Shown in pieces: positions 53,390 through 62,347 of a stretch of DNA of 64,000 bases (position 1 is its first letter; the number at the start of each line of letters is the position of its first letter). The notes beneath the pieces are model-generated. The model searched no databases, was not told the DNA's origin, and was given only the letters and a program-made list of their open reading frames with translations. This stretch comes from an uncultured Muribaculaceae bacterium (lineage in GTDB: Bacteria; Bacteroidota; Bacteroidia; Bacteroidales; Muribaculaceae). The DNA is taken from NCBI GenBank assembly GCA_910578665.1, contig CAJTQU010000009.1:1-64000 (forward strand), in the 5' to 3' direction. The translations under genes were made by a program, and so were the position numbers.

Positions 53390-53511
53390 ACGTTATGAGG
53401 AGCTGTGTTGTTAATTTTCTGTGCAGACTTATAAAAACACCGGCCGTTAAGCATTTAACACTTTTTGGAGCGGTTTTTGTATATAAATTCTAAATTTACA
53501 ACATAAGAAAT

Positions 53512-54099
53512 ATGGACAAACAAAATAAGAAAATGAACGAGGAAGAGATGCTGGCTGCCGAAGAACAGCCTCAGGAAATCCAGGAACAACTGGCAGAGGC
53601 CGAGACTGAAGAGACTGACGCGGTAGAGAACTCCATAGACCCGTTGGAATCAAAAGTAGCAGAACTGGAAGCTTCTCTTGAGAAGGAGAAAAAGGAATAT
53701 CTTTTCCTTATGGCCGACTTTGACAATTTCCGCAAAAGAACTATAAAAGAAAAAGCTGAAATTATCAAAAACGGAGCAGAACAAGCAATGAAAGGGCTGC
53801 TTCCAATAGTAGATGACTTCGAACGAGGTCTTGAAGCTACTAAAGACGCAACCGACGCAGGACCCGTGCTAGAAGGCATGGAGCTGATTTACAATAAGCT
53901 TGTAAAGTATATGGCCGATAACGGCGTACAGCCCATGCAGACCAACGGTTCGCCCTTTGACGCTGACCTGCACGAAGCCATTGCCCAGGTGCCGGTGCCC
54001 GGTGACGAGCAAAAAGGACAGATCATAGACACTGTTTCCAAAGGATACACTATCAATGGCAAGGTGCTCCGCCACGCCAAAGTGGTCGTAGGCCAATAA
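53512..54099 (+). CDS. grpE: DnaK nucleotide exchange factor GrpE
   Basis: Releases ADP from DnaK in the Hsp70 cycle. The 195-residue protein has an acidic, Glu/Gln-rich N-terminal region (about 1-50) and a long dimerisation helix (about 50-95: FLMADFDNFRKRTIKEKAEI). The C-terminal beta domain includes GVQPMQTNGSPFDADLHEAI and KGYTINGKVLRHAKVVVG. It is 14 bases upstream of dnaJ, the usual grpE-dnaJ pair; dnaK is not in the window. No CIRCE operator is visible upstream. Confidence 0.95.
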   Translation: MDKQNKKMNEEEMLAAEEQPQEIQEQLAEAETEETDAVENSIDPLESKVAELEASLEKEKKEYLFLMADFDNFRKRTIKEKAEIIKNGAEQAMKGLLPIVDDFERGLEATKDATDAGPVLEGMELIYNKLVKYMADNGVQPMQTNGSPFDADLHEAIAQVPVPGDEQKGQIIDTVSKGYTINGKVLRHAKVVVGQ

Positions 54100-54113
54100 A
54101 ACCAGATGTAAAG

Positions 54114-55322
54114 ATGGCAGAAAAAAGAGATTATTACGAAGTGCTAGGGGTGAGCAAAAGCGCTACCCCTGACGAGCTGAAAAAGGCCTACCGCAAGATG
54201 GCCATAAAATACCATCCGGACAAAAATCCAGGTGACAAGGAGGCCGAAGAAAAATTCAAGGAGGCAGCCGAGGCTTACGATGTGCTCAGTGATCCTAAGA
54301 AACGCCAGCAATACGACCAGTTCGGCCACTCAATGGGCCAGCAGGGTTTCGGAGGTGCCGGCGGTTTCGGGGGATTCGGCGGTTTCGGAGGGGGAGGATT
54401 CTCGATGGAGGACATATTCTCTCATTTCGGAGACATATTCGGCGATGCTTTCTCTGGGGCAGGGACCTACGGAGGACGCGGAGGGCGCCAGCGTAAGGCT
54501 GTGAACAAAGGTGCAGACCTGCGTATAAAGGTTAAAGTGACGCTCAAAGACATTGTCAACGGTGTAGATAAGAAACTCAAGCTCCCCCGCTGGGTTGCCT
54601 GCGGTACATGCAACGGCACCGGAGCAAAAGACGGAACCTCTTTCCATACATGCGACACATGCCACGGAAGCGGATATGTAAGCCGTGTACAACAGACTTT
54701 CATGGGCGCCATGCAGAGCCAGAGTGTATGTCCGCAGTGTAACGGCGAGGGCAAAGTGATAGACCACGCATGCCCTGACTGCCACGGCGAAGGCATAGTC
54801 AAGAAAGACGAAATAGTGGAATTCCACATACCTGCAGGAGTGGAAGACGGCATGACCCTAACTATGAGGGGCCAGGGCAACGCGGCACGCCACGGCGGAG
54901 TGAACGGCGACCTGCTCATCGTAATCGAAGAGGAGAAAGACCCTAATCTCATTCGTGACGAAAACGACCTGATATATAACCTTATGCTGGATTTCCCCAC
55001 AGCTGTTCTGGGAGGCTCAGTAGACGTCCCTCTGGTAGACGGCAAGGCAAGGCTCAAAATACCGGCAGGCACGCAGCCTGGCAAAGTGCTGCGCCTACGC
55101 GGTAAAGGACTGCCCCAGTACGGTACCAGCAATCGCGGTGACGAACTTGTAAATGTCATGGTTTATGTTCCCGAAAATCTCACAGACGATGAACGAAAGG
55201 CTATAGAAAGTCTGCAAGGTAAGCCGAACGTAACTCCAGACCAGGGAACAGCCCACCGTATTTTTTCACGCCTCCGGCATATTTTCCACCGCGAGAGCCA
55301 GGGAGACACGCAAGGGAACTAA
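54114..55322 (+). CDS. dnaJ: Chaperone DnaJ (Hsp40)
   Basis: Type I J-protein that delivers substrates to DnaK and stimulates its ATPase. The 402-residue protein has the J domain (1-70, with HPD in IKYHPDKNPGD) and a Gly/Phe region with repeated GGFGGFGG (about 78-100). Four intact zinc repeats follow (CGTCNGTG, CDTCHGSG, CPQCNGEG, CPDCHGEG; about 162-230), then the two beta-sandwich substrate domains. The last 30 residues are an extra basic/His tail. It forms an operon with grpE and ends at a bidirectional hairpin. Confidence 0.97.
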   Translation: MAEKRDYYEVLGVSKSATPDELKKAYRKMAIKYHPDKNPGDKEAEEKFKEAAEAYDVLSDPKKRQQYDQFGHSMGQQGFGGAGGFGGFGGFGGGGFSMEDIFSHFGDIFGDAFSGAGTYGGRGGRQRKAVNKGADLRIKVKVTLKDIVNGVDKKLKLPRWVACGTCNGTGAKDGTSFHTCDTCHGSGYVSRVQQTFMGAMQSQSVCPQCNGEGKVIDHACPDCHGEGIVKKDEIVEFHIPAGVEDGMTLTMRGQGNAARHGGVNGDLLIVIEEEKDPNLIRDENDLIYNLMLDFPTAVLGGSVDVPLVDGKARLKIPAGTQPGKVLRLRGKGLPQYGTSNRGDELVNVMVYVPENLTDDERKAIESLQGKPNVTPDQGTAHRIFSRLRHIFHRESQGDTQGN

Positions 55323-55368
55323 CCATTAACCTGCAATAATGCCTATGCATGAGGCATGAAATCAAATA

Positions 55369-55404
55369 CAGGGGCATAAGGCCGTATCTGGCTTTATGCC
55401 CCTG
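55369..55404. terminator. Bidirectional hairpin between dnaJ and the acetyltransferase gene
   Basis: CAGGGGCATAAGGCC (55369-55383) pairs with GGCTTTATGCCCCTG (55390-55404) with one G-U, loop of 6. The stop codon of the minus-strand acetyltransferase gene lies in the right arm. T-runs are short on both sides. Confidence 0.65.
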
Positions 55405-55858
55405 CATTGTTTACAGGCTCTTTCCTCATATAAACCATATCAGTAAGCAGCACACCCCCGTCAACGACCGGATGGTCATAATTATCTGTAAAAAAACCGG
55501 GAATGCGGTGTGAATACGTATAACCGCATGCTCTATAAAAATCAATGGTCACAGGTGTCTCGCCAGTCCCTAACTGTACAGCGCATTCTCTATAGCGCGC
55601 TTCAATATACGACAGCATAGCCCGGCCATATCCCCGACGCCGGCAAGCAGGATCTACTGCAATATTCTTAATTTCAACAAGACCGCTCCCCTCCCGTGTC
55701 ACCACACAGACGGCCACTGCTTTGCATCCCACTCTTCCGATAAACATTTCACCGGTGTCAATATACCTGTTCACCATCTCTTCCTGCTCGTCTCCTAACA
55801 GAAGCAAATCCATATATCTTCGCCTATTATCATAAACCGGCTTAATTCTCATTGCCAT
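55394..55858 (-). CDS. GNAT-family N-acetyltransferase
   Basis: A 154-residue acetyl-CoA-dependent acyltransferase. The strand-helix core with the acetyl-CoA loop is VEIKNIAVDPACRRRGYGRA (about 69-90). A further family block is FYRACGYTYSHRIPGFFTDN, where the Tyr may be the general acid. The acceptor substrate is unknown. The first Met (55858) and the third residue Met (55852) are both possible starts. It stands alone between two hairpins, converging on dnaJ. Confidence 0.82.
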   Translation of the reverse strand: MAMRIKPVYDNRRRYMDLLLLGDEQEEMVNRYIDTGEMFIGRVGCKAVAVCVVTREGSGLVEIKNIAVDPACRRRGYGRAMLSYIEARYRECAVQLGTGETPVTIDFYRACGYTYSHRIPGFFTDNYDHPVVDGGVLLTDMVYMRKEPVNNAGA

Positions 55859-55885
55859 TCCAATATAAAACCTATTATAACCAAA

Positions 55886-55918
55886 CCGGGCCGAACTCGT
55901 AAACAGAGCCCGGCCCGG
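55886..55918 (-). terminator. Hairpin terminator of the aspS operon
   Basis: CCGGGCCG (55886-55893) pairs with CGGCCCGG (55911-55918), with a small inner CTC/GAG stem. On the minus strand it is followed by GTTTGGTTAT. It lies about 40 bases past the zinc-ribbon gene stop. Confidence 0.55.
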
Positions 55919-55959
55919 CGATAAAATCCGCCGTCCAACCTACAGCACGGCGCTATTAA

Positions 55960-56769
55960 TTAACCTCTGGAAGCACCTCGCTTCTTCGGCGTGGGTTCCG
56001 GCACAATCGGTTCTTCAATACCGGCCAGTACTCCGTCAATAATGATACGGCCGCAATATTCGCACACAATCACTTTCTTGTGCATCTTGATCTCCAACTG
56101 GCGCTGAGGCGGTATACGGTTGAAGCAACCGCCGCACGCATTGCGCTGCACTGTGACTATACCGAGACCGTTACGCGCGTTTTTACGTATACGCTTAAAC
56201 GCAGCCAGAGTATATGCGTCAATCAGCGGCTCAAGAGCCTGGGCCTGGACACGCAGGTTTTCCTCTTCTGCCTTAGTCTCGCTAACTATGTCTTCAAGCT
56301 CCGCGCGCTTCTCGGCAAGAATGTGCTGGCCGTCGGCCAATTCTTCTTCAGCCTTGGCTATATCCTGGTTACGTGCCTCCTGCGCTGCTGTATACTCACG
56401 TATATTTTTTTCGGCAAGCTCAATCTCAAGCCCTTCGAATTCTATCTCTTTCGTAAGGAAATCAAATTCACGGTTGTTACGCACATTGTCCTGCTGCTCG
56501 CGATAACGCTCGATCTTAGCCTGACGATCCTGTATCTCGCCTGTTTTTTGCTGAATCTGTTTCTTCAGCGAAGTAATTTCATCACGATACTTCTGAATTC
56601 GTGTCTGGTAGCGCACGATATCGTCCTCAAGGTCCTTAACCTCGTTGGGAAGTTCGCCACGCAGTGTCTTGATACGGTCTATCTCGGAAAAGATAGTCTG
56701 AAGTTCATAAAGTGACTTCAGGCGTTCCTCTACACTACGTTCTTTTTCTGATTTCTTGTCAGTGGCCAT
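55960..56769 (-). CDS. Coiled-coil zinc-ribbon protein (zf-RING_7 / DUF164 type)
   Basis: A 269-residue protein. A long coiled coil (about 15-190, heptads rich in Glu, Leu, Arg, Gln) is followed by a C4 zinc ribbon, CGGCFNRIPPQ and CEYCGRIIID (about 212-247), and a short basic Pro-rich tail. The family is widespread and thought to bind nucleic acid or act with Nif3-like proteins, but no biochemical role is settled. It lies 33 bases after the Nif3-like gene, a conserved pairing in this phylum. Confidence 0.85.
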   Translation of the reverse strand: MATDKKSEKERSVEERLKSLYELQTIFSEIDRIKTLRGELPNEVKDLEDDIVRYQTRIQKYRDEITSLKKQIQQKTGEIQDRQAKIERYREQQDNVRNNREFDFLTKEIEFEGLEIELAEKNIREYTAAQEARNQDIAKAEEELADGQHILAEKRAELEDIVSETKAEEENLRVQAQALEPLIDAYTLAAFKRIRKNARNGLGIVTVQRNACGGCFNRIPPQRQLEIKMHKKVIVCEYCGRIIIDGVLAGIEEPIVPEPTPKKRGASRG

Positions 56770-56802
56770 ATTTATTATTTTCTATTTTCTTAATATATAG
56801 TA

Positions 56803-57588
56803 TTACAAACAATTGACAGGATTGCCTTCAACTTCCGACACATACAGTTGCAGATCCGAGAAACGGTCTGACAACAGCCGCATAAATATCTGGCGCGTGC
56901 AGAGCTCGCTCTCAAAATGCCCTATGTCCGCTATCAATATCATCGGAGAATATGTGGTAAAGTCATGATATTTCACATCACCAGTAACCATCACGTCCGC
57001 ACCGGCTCTGACAGCCTCTCTTATCAAAGATGCCCCGGCTCCGCCGCAGACAGCCACACGCTTCACTGTGAGAGACGGGAAGTTATCGGAATATCGCAGG
57101 CATTTCACATGGAAAATGTCTTTCACCTTACGCAAAAACTCAAGCGTGGGTACCTGCTCTATCTGACCTACTATGCCAAGCCCCACGCCCGGATCGGCAT
57201 GGTCTTTCTGCAACACCTCTATATCACGCAAACCAAGCATACGGGCTATCTCCCAGCTCACCCCTTCGCGAGCACGATCCAAATTGGTGTGCGCCGAATA
57301 AATAGCTATATTATGCCTGACCGCATCAATCACAATACGTCCGCATTCGGTAGAGGTTGTCACACTCTTTATGCCGCCAAAAAGCAATGGGTGGTGGCTT
57401 ATTATGAGGTTGCAGCCTCTCTCTATGGCTTCCGCCACAATATCAGTAGTGACATCCAGACATAGTAAGACTGCGGTAACAGATGCCTGCGGATCTCCCA
57501 CCTGCAGACCGGCGTTATCATACGGCTCCTGCAGCTGCACCGGGGCAAAGCTCTCAATAATACTGATTATGTCGGCTATTTTTGCCAT
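56803..57588 (-). CDS. Nif3-like dinuclear metal centre protein
   Basis: A 261-residue member of the NIF3/YbgI family, ring-forming proteins with a two-metal site. Metal ligands are visible in LIISHHPLLFGGIK, YSAHTNLDRA and IADIGHFESE. It matches the short YbgI form (247 residues) and lacks the inserted domain found in longer relatives of about 370 residues. The molecular function is not established; the GTP cyclohydrolase label in databases is historical. It begins 2 bases after aspS and is followed by the zinc-ribbon gene, so all three are probably one operon. Confidence 0.9.
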   Translation of the reverse strand: MAKIADIISIIESFAPVQLQEPYDNAGLQVGDPQASVTAVLLCLDVTTDIVAEAIERGCNLIISHHPLLFGGIKSVTTSTECGRIVIDAVRHNIAIYSAHTNLDRAREGVSWEIARMLGLRDIEVLQKDHADPGVGLGIVGQIEQVPTLEFLRKVKDIFHVKCLRYSDNFPSLTVKRVAVCGGAGASLIREAVRAGADVMVTGDVKYHDFTTYSPMILIADIGHFESELCTRQIFMRLLSDRFSDLQLYVSEVEGNPVNCL

Positions 57589-57590
57589 AA

Positions 57591-59348
57591 CTACTTCGCG
57601 TCGGGGCGGATTTCAAGGTTCAGTTCCTCAAGTTGAGCCGGATCAATCGGAGACGGAGACTCGTTCATCACATCTCGGCCTGAATTATTCTTGGGGAATG
57701 CTATAGTGTCACGAATTGAGTCCAGTTCGGCAAGCATCGACACAAACCGGTCAAAACCAAGCGCGAGACCGCCATGAGGAGGAGCGCCGTATTTAAATGC
57801 ATCCATGAGGAAACCGAACTGTTCATGGGCTTTTTCGGGAGTAAAGCCCAGCAATTCAAACATAGTGTCCTGCAATTCGCTGTCATGTATACGTATGGAT
57901 CCGCCTCCAAGTTCTGTGCCGTTAACGACAATATCATATGCTGTAGCCCTGACTTTGCCCGTATCAGTGCGCAACAACGGTATATCATCAGGATTGGGAG
58001 CGGTAAACGGATGGTGCATGGCATAATAACGCTGTGTCTCATCATCCCATTCAAACAGAGGGAAGTCTACTACCCACAGTGGGGCAAAGACATTCTTAGG
58101 ACGCAGGCCGAGACGTCCTCCCATCTCAAGGCGGAGCTCGCACAACTGCTTACGTGTCTTCATCGCGGCACCGCTCATGACAAGTAGCAGGTCTCCATTA
58201 CTTGCCCCCATGCGTTCAGCCCAGACACGGATCTGCTCGTCTGTAAAGAATTTGCCCACGCTGCTCTTAACGGAGCCGTCTTCGGCTATCTTTACCCAAA
58301 CCAGGCCTTTGGCCCCTATCTGCGGCCGCTTGACAAATTCTGTCAGTTCATCGGTCTGCTTGCGCGTATAACCGGCACAACCGGGCACACATATGCCAAC
58401 TGTAAGTTCGGCATCATCCATGACGGCAAAACCAGATCCCTTTACCAGGTCGGTCAGCTCTACAAACGGCATGCCGAAACGAATATCGGGTTTGTCAGAA
58501 CCATAAAGGCGCATAGCGTCATGCCATGTCATACGGGGGAAAGGCTCTGTAAAATCAATATTCTTGACATACTTGAATATATGTTTGACAAGACCTTCAA
58601 ACATGTTTATCACATCTTCCTGCTCAACAAAGCTCATTTCGCAGTCCACCTGGGTAAACTCCGGCTGCCGGTCGGCACGAAGGTCCTCGTCGCGGAAACA
58701 TTTAGCAAGCTGGAAATAACGGTCGAAGCCGCTCACCATCAGCAACTGCTTGAACAACTGCGGACTCTGAGGCAAGGCATAGAATTCGCCGGGATTCATG
58801 CGAGAAGGAACCACAAAGTCACGAGCGCCCTCAGGGGTGGATTTAACCAGAATGGGTGTTTCAATCTCCAGGAAACCCTCGGAATCAAGATAACGGCGTA
58901 TCTCGAATGCCATGCGGTGACGCAGCTCAAGACATGATCGCACTCCCGGACGACGAAGGTCCAGATAGCGATACTTCATACGCAGGTCATCGCCGCCGTC
59001 AGTGTTGTCTTCAATTGTAAATGGAGGCACATCACTACGGTTAAGCACCTTGAGCGAGTCTGCTATTATCTCTATATCTCCTGTAGGAATATTATTGTTC
59101 TTTGAAGTACGCTCTTCAACAGTTCCTGTGATCTGAACCACATACTCGCGGCCAAGCTTATTGGCTTTCTCACATAATGCCGCATCAGTATCATTATTGA
59201 ACACTACCTGGGTGATGCCATAACGGTCGCGCACGTCTACGAATGTCATTCCGCCCATTTTGCGGGCGCGCTGCACCCACCCGGCAATAGTCACTCGCGT
59301 GCCGCTGTCGGAGAGTCGCAATTCTCCGCATGTCTTGTCTCTATACAT
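57591..59348 (-). CDS. aspS: Aspartyl-tRNA synthetase
   Basis: Class IIb aminoacyl-tRNA synthetase that charges tRNA-Asp. The 585-residue protein (E. coli 590) has an N-terminal OB-fold anticodon domain (about 1-110) and motif 2, FRDEDLRADRQPEFTQVDCE. The bacterial GAD insertion (about 290-420) follows, then motif 3, GGLALGFDRFVSMLA. The C-terminus PSPIDPAQLEELNL is typical. A consensus promoter lies upstream (59429-59461). It leads an operon with the Nif3-like and zinc-ribbon genes. Confidence 0.97.
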   Translation of the reverse strand: MYRDKTCGELRLSDSGTRVTIAGWVQRARKMGGMTFVDVRDRYGITQVVFNNDTDAALCEKANKLGREYVVQITGTVEERTSKNNNIPTGDIEIIADSLKVLNRSDVPPFTIEDNTDGGDDLRMKYRYLDLRRPGVRSCLELRHRMAFEIRRYLDSEGFLEIETPILVKSTPEGARDFVVPSRMNPGEFYALPQSPQLFKQLLMVSGFDRYFQLAKCFRDEDLRADRQPEFTQVDCEMSFVEQEDVINMFEGLVKHIFKYVKNIDFTEPFPRMTWHDAMRLYGSDKPDIRFGMPFVELTDLVKGSGFAVMDDAELTVGICVPGCAGYTRKQTDELTEFVKRPQIGAKGLVWVKIAEDGSVKSSVGKFFTDEQIRVWAERMGASNGDLLLVMSGAAMKTRKQLCELRLEMGGRLGLRPKNVFAPLWVVDFPLFEWDDETQRYYAMHHPFTAPNPDDIPLLRTDTGKVRATAYDIVVNGTELGGGSIRIHDSELQDTMFELLGFTPEKAHEQFGFLMDAFKYGAPPHGGLALGFDRFVSMLAELDSIRDTIAFPKNNSGRDVMNESPSPIDPAQLEELNLEIRPDAK

Positions 59349-59428
59349 GTATTCTCTGTAAAAACTATAACGTATACATACCGGCCCCGGAATAGCAGTA
59401 TTCGGGTGCCGGTGGGGTCATAAAACGT

Positions 59429-59461
59429 GCAAAGATACAAACAATCTGTCTAATATGCAAA
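59429..59461 (-). promoter_or_regulatory. Promoter of the aspS operon
   Basis: Read leftward: TTTG at 59461-59458, exactly 20 bases, TATCTTTGC at 59437-59429. The start site near 59425 gives a leader of about 77 bases. Confidence 0.75.
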
Positions 59462-59719
59462 TCAAACTTTCATTATCATACAGACCTGATAGAAGTTATG
59501 TATATAGCTCAGGTATTTCACTCGCTTGCTGTCGAATATGATTGCTCATAAGCATCATGTGGTAATCAAAATTTAGTTTGATTCTTTTTCGTGCTTTTGC
59601 TGATAAAGAGATGATAGATAGCCTCACATTGAGAAAAATCACTAACTTTGTAATTGGATTGACAGCGGTAAGTATGCTATATTAAAAAACAAAAAAGTTA
59701 TGCAGTTGTGAGAATTACT
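59462..59719. other. Intergenic region before the LRR-transglutaminase gene
   Basis: AT-rich, no coding support. TAACTTTG at 59643-59650 fits a -7 element for the downstream gene, but no TTG lies at the right distance. I see no hairpin or repeat of note. Confidence 0.45.
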
Positions 59720-61294
59720 ATGATACGGAAATTCACCATCTTTATATTATTATTATTTTCTGCAAGCATTTTTTCTAATGCAGAAAGAATAATACTTCCA
59801 TCACCTGACTATTTCAAGGCCCCCATACGTGACGGTCATAAGCTATTTCCCGACAGTCTTGTATATCCCGAAGATGCAGAAGCGATTCAAATTCCAGATA
59901 TTGGAATGATTGGTCGCTTTGAAAATTACGAATTCACTAATTTGAAAAAAGTATCGTTCAGCAATATTGACTATATACCGGGAGGATTGTTCCGTAATAA
60001 CAATACAATTGAGGAAATTGAATTCAACGGAATGATAGGACATTTCGATTGCTCGTTGGTGTTAAACTGTCCAAACCTCCGCAAAATTGTATTTCACGGT
60101 CCAATCTCCAGTACAGGAGGTCCCGTGGTTGCCCATAATTGTCCGCGACTTGACAGTGTGATTTTTGAAGGTGCGGTGGTGAATTTTGGTTTAGGATTAT
60201 TTCCGGAGCAATTATGCCCTAAATTAGATAATTACACCAATCATGGTGCATTTTTAAAAGTGTATAATGATAGCCTGACACCAAAAGCCACATTAGAGCA
60301 ACTTCAAAATAACCCATCCCTTATTTCTGATTTAGAGAGGATTGCCGAATGGCAGGCAGATGTGCTAACTGCCAAAAACTCAGACTGGATGCGTGCATGG
60401 CAATATCAAAATGCCAAAATACTGCTTCCTGTGCTTGAACATTTAAATAATGCAAAATCCATTGTTTTGAAACGAGCAATGGAATATGCATGGAATTTAG
60501 GCGACGAGGTAAAAACCAACCTTGATCTTTTGAAAGAATCTCCTGAATATAAAAGCGATACGATTCAGAAGACTAAATTTGTCTATGCGCAGCCCTCTGA
60601 CTCTCTTCTGCGTCTGTCTCGTGAACGATTTAATCTCGACAGCATCGCTGGCAATGGCGATGATATAAGTCGTATAAAAAATTTACTTTATTGGGTTCAT
60701 AACAATATCCCACATGACGGAAGCAACGGCCTGGCTCCCGGACCGAGAAATTTGAGAAATACATACGACTGCTCGAAACGTGACAGCTGTGGATATAATT
60801 GCAGAGCATTGGCTATATGCCTTACCGAGGCACTACTTGCAGAAGGTATTCCTGCCAGGTATTTAACATGTGAATCAAAGAAATGGGATTCTGATAATGA
60901 TTGCCATGTGATATGTGTGGCATGGAGCGAATCACTTGGTAAATGGATATGGGTCGATCCTACATTCGCGGCTTATGTCACGGATGAAAATGGATTGCTG
61001 CTCCATCCGGGAGAAGTTCGATACCGATTGCAGCATGATATGCCACTGATACTTAATGACGATGCAAACTGGAATAATCGCTATCAGCAGGATAAGGAGC
61101 ATTATCTTAACGAATATATGGCAAAAAATTTATATATAATGTCTGCAAACACACTGAATCAAGCCGAGCCTGAGGGTGAAACATCGCATTCTACCGGTAG
61201 AGATGCCGCCATTGTCCCAATTGACAACAATTATACCAATGCACATATTATCACAACTGATTATGAGTGGTTTTGGCAGGCGCCTTGTAAATAG
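59720..61294 (+). CDS. Secreted leucine-rich-repeat protein with transglutaminase-like domain
   Basis: A 524-residue exported protein. The signal peptide (about 1-20, ending FSNA, no lipobox) is followed by a short BspA-like repeat region (about 45-170) with units such as FENYEFTNLKKVSFSN and LNCPNLRKIVFHGPI. A helical stretch and a transglutaminase-like domain (about 305-420) follow. The putative triad is Cys361 (GYNCRALAIC), His396 (DCHVICVAW) and Asp413 (WVDPTF). Such domains cross-link, hydrolyse or bind proteins and peptides; the target is unknown. The gene is visibly more AT-rich than its neighbours, suggesting recent gain. The start at 59720 is the ATG leading directly into the signal peptide. 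Confidence 0.75.
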   Translation: MIRKFTIFILLLFSASIFSNAERIILPSPDYFKAPIRDGHKLFPDSLVYPEDAEAIQIPDIGMIGRFENYEFTNLKKVSFSNIDYIPGGLFRNNNTIEEIEFNGMIGHFDCSLVLNCPNLRKIVFHGPISSTGGPVVAHNCPRLDSVIFEGAVVNFGLGLFPEQLCPKLDNYTNHGAFLKVYNDSLTPKATLEQLQNNPSLISDLERIAEWQADVLTAKNSDWMRAWQYQNAKILLPVLEHLNNAKSIVLKRAMEYAWNLGDEVKTNLDLLKESPEYKSDTIQKTKFVYAQPSDSLLRLSRERFNLDSIAGNGDDISRIKNLLYWVHNNIPHDGSNGLAPGPRNLRNTYDCSKRDSCGYNCRALAICLTEALLAEGIPARYLTCESKKWDSDNDCHVICVAWSESLGKWIWVDPTFAAYVTDENGLLLHPGEVRYRLQHDMPLILNDDANWNNRYQQDKEHYLNEYMAKNLYIMSANTLNQAEPEGETSHSTGRDAAIVPIDNNYTNAHIITTDYEWFWQAPCK

Positions 61295-61302
61295 ATATAG
61301 TT

Positions 61303-62067
61303 TCAATTAAGTGAGAAATCGCGGTAAGCGGTTTCACAAGCGCCGTCAATGTAAGGCTCATCGTCATCATCTGCCGCAAGCGACGCCGAAAGTACAAGCG
61401 ACCTCTGGGCATCAAAGAATATTGAGAGCAACTCTGATAACAAAGTCTGGCGGTCTTCCACTGCGGCCGTATAATATAAATCAGCAAAAGCACACACCTC
61501 GATCACACCGTCATCAGGCGAGGCTCCGGCTACTAGCTTGACAAGTGCATAATTTGAGTTTATGCGATTCAGCAGGCGGCATAACAAATCCTGATAGGGC
61601 GCGCTAAGCGAGAACATGTGCGGATATACTATACGAATTATCTCTCCGTCAACATTCAATGCCCTGAAATAGCCTCCCTGAAACCGAAAACACAGGCTGT
61701 CTCCGTCCCATTCCGGCTGCATGCCGGCCTCTCGCAAGTCGTCTGGCAAAACTTGGCGAGCAGTAAATTTATGCTCACTGTCACCTGTCTCATCTCTACC
61801 AGGCGTGGCACCTACACATTCCGCACCGTTGTCCGAATAATCGCTTTCGCCAGAATCACGCAGCACATTTCCATGACAAAGAGCAGAATATACTACCGTC
61901 AGACATAACAATAATATAAACATCGATAATATTACCGAGGTTCCTATGGCTACCCCTGAAGAGTACAAAAATCCGAAAAACAGTAACGAAATGCCAAAGC
62001 CGGCAAATGCCGTAATAACCGGCCGGACAACCGGCTGAGTATTATAGTAAAACATGGTGCGTGTCAT
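61303..62067 (-). CDS. Two-helix membrane protein with YbjN-like C-terminal domain
   Basis: A 254-residue protein with two membrane helices (about 15-35 and 41-60), a polar acidic linker (about 68-105) and a globular C-terminal domain. In that domain, YPHMFSLSAPYQDLLCRLLN and LLSELLSIFFDAQRSLVLSA resemble the YbjN/type III chaperone-like fold. This resemblance is my pattern-level judgement only. The end is acidic (ADDDDEPYIDG). It converges on the LRR-transglutaminase gene with 8 bases between stops. No function can be assigned. Confidence 0.55.
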   Translation of the reverse strand: MTRTMFYYNTQPVVRPVITAFAGFGISLLFFGFLYSSGVAIGTSVILSMFILLLCLTVVYSALCHGNVLRDSGESDYSDNGAECVGATPGRDETGDSEHKFTARQVLPDDLREAGMQPEWDGDSLCFRFQGGYFRALNVDGEIIRIVYPHMFSLSAPYQDLLCRLLNRINSNYALVKLVAGASPDDGVIEVCAFADLYYTAAVEDRQTLLSELLSIFFDAQRSLVLSASLAADDDDEPYIDGACETAYRDFSLN

Positions 62068-62347
62068 GGCTCTAAGTTTTAATGGTTGATGAAAGTGATA
62101 ACGGCTATCATTTGTGATAAATCACCATACCGTTTATAATATTAACAATCAGTATCTTTATTTTGATTAACACAAACCATGGCATAACCGTCCTGCCATC
62201 ACCAGACGCATATAATCAACTGAGAATCATATAAATCAGCAATCGGACATTGTAAAAATCACATACCAAGCTTTTATATCTGCCAAAAAAGTGTTAAATT
62301 CGCAACCTATAAACTATGCACATATCTAAATCTAACATCATAAATTC
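62068..62347. other. Divergent intergenic region before the OPT transporter
   Basis: No coding support. TAAATTCGC at 62295-62303 is one base off the -7 consensus and lies about 45 bases before the OPT start codon; no good -33 element accompanies it. No clear promoter is seen for the leftward gene. Confidence 0.4.

Noticed and set aside
54340..54420. Repeated GGTTTCGG units in dnaJ as a DNA repeat element
   Set aside because: They encode the Gly/Phe-rich linker normal for DnaJ.
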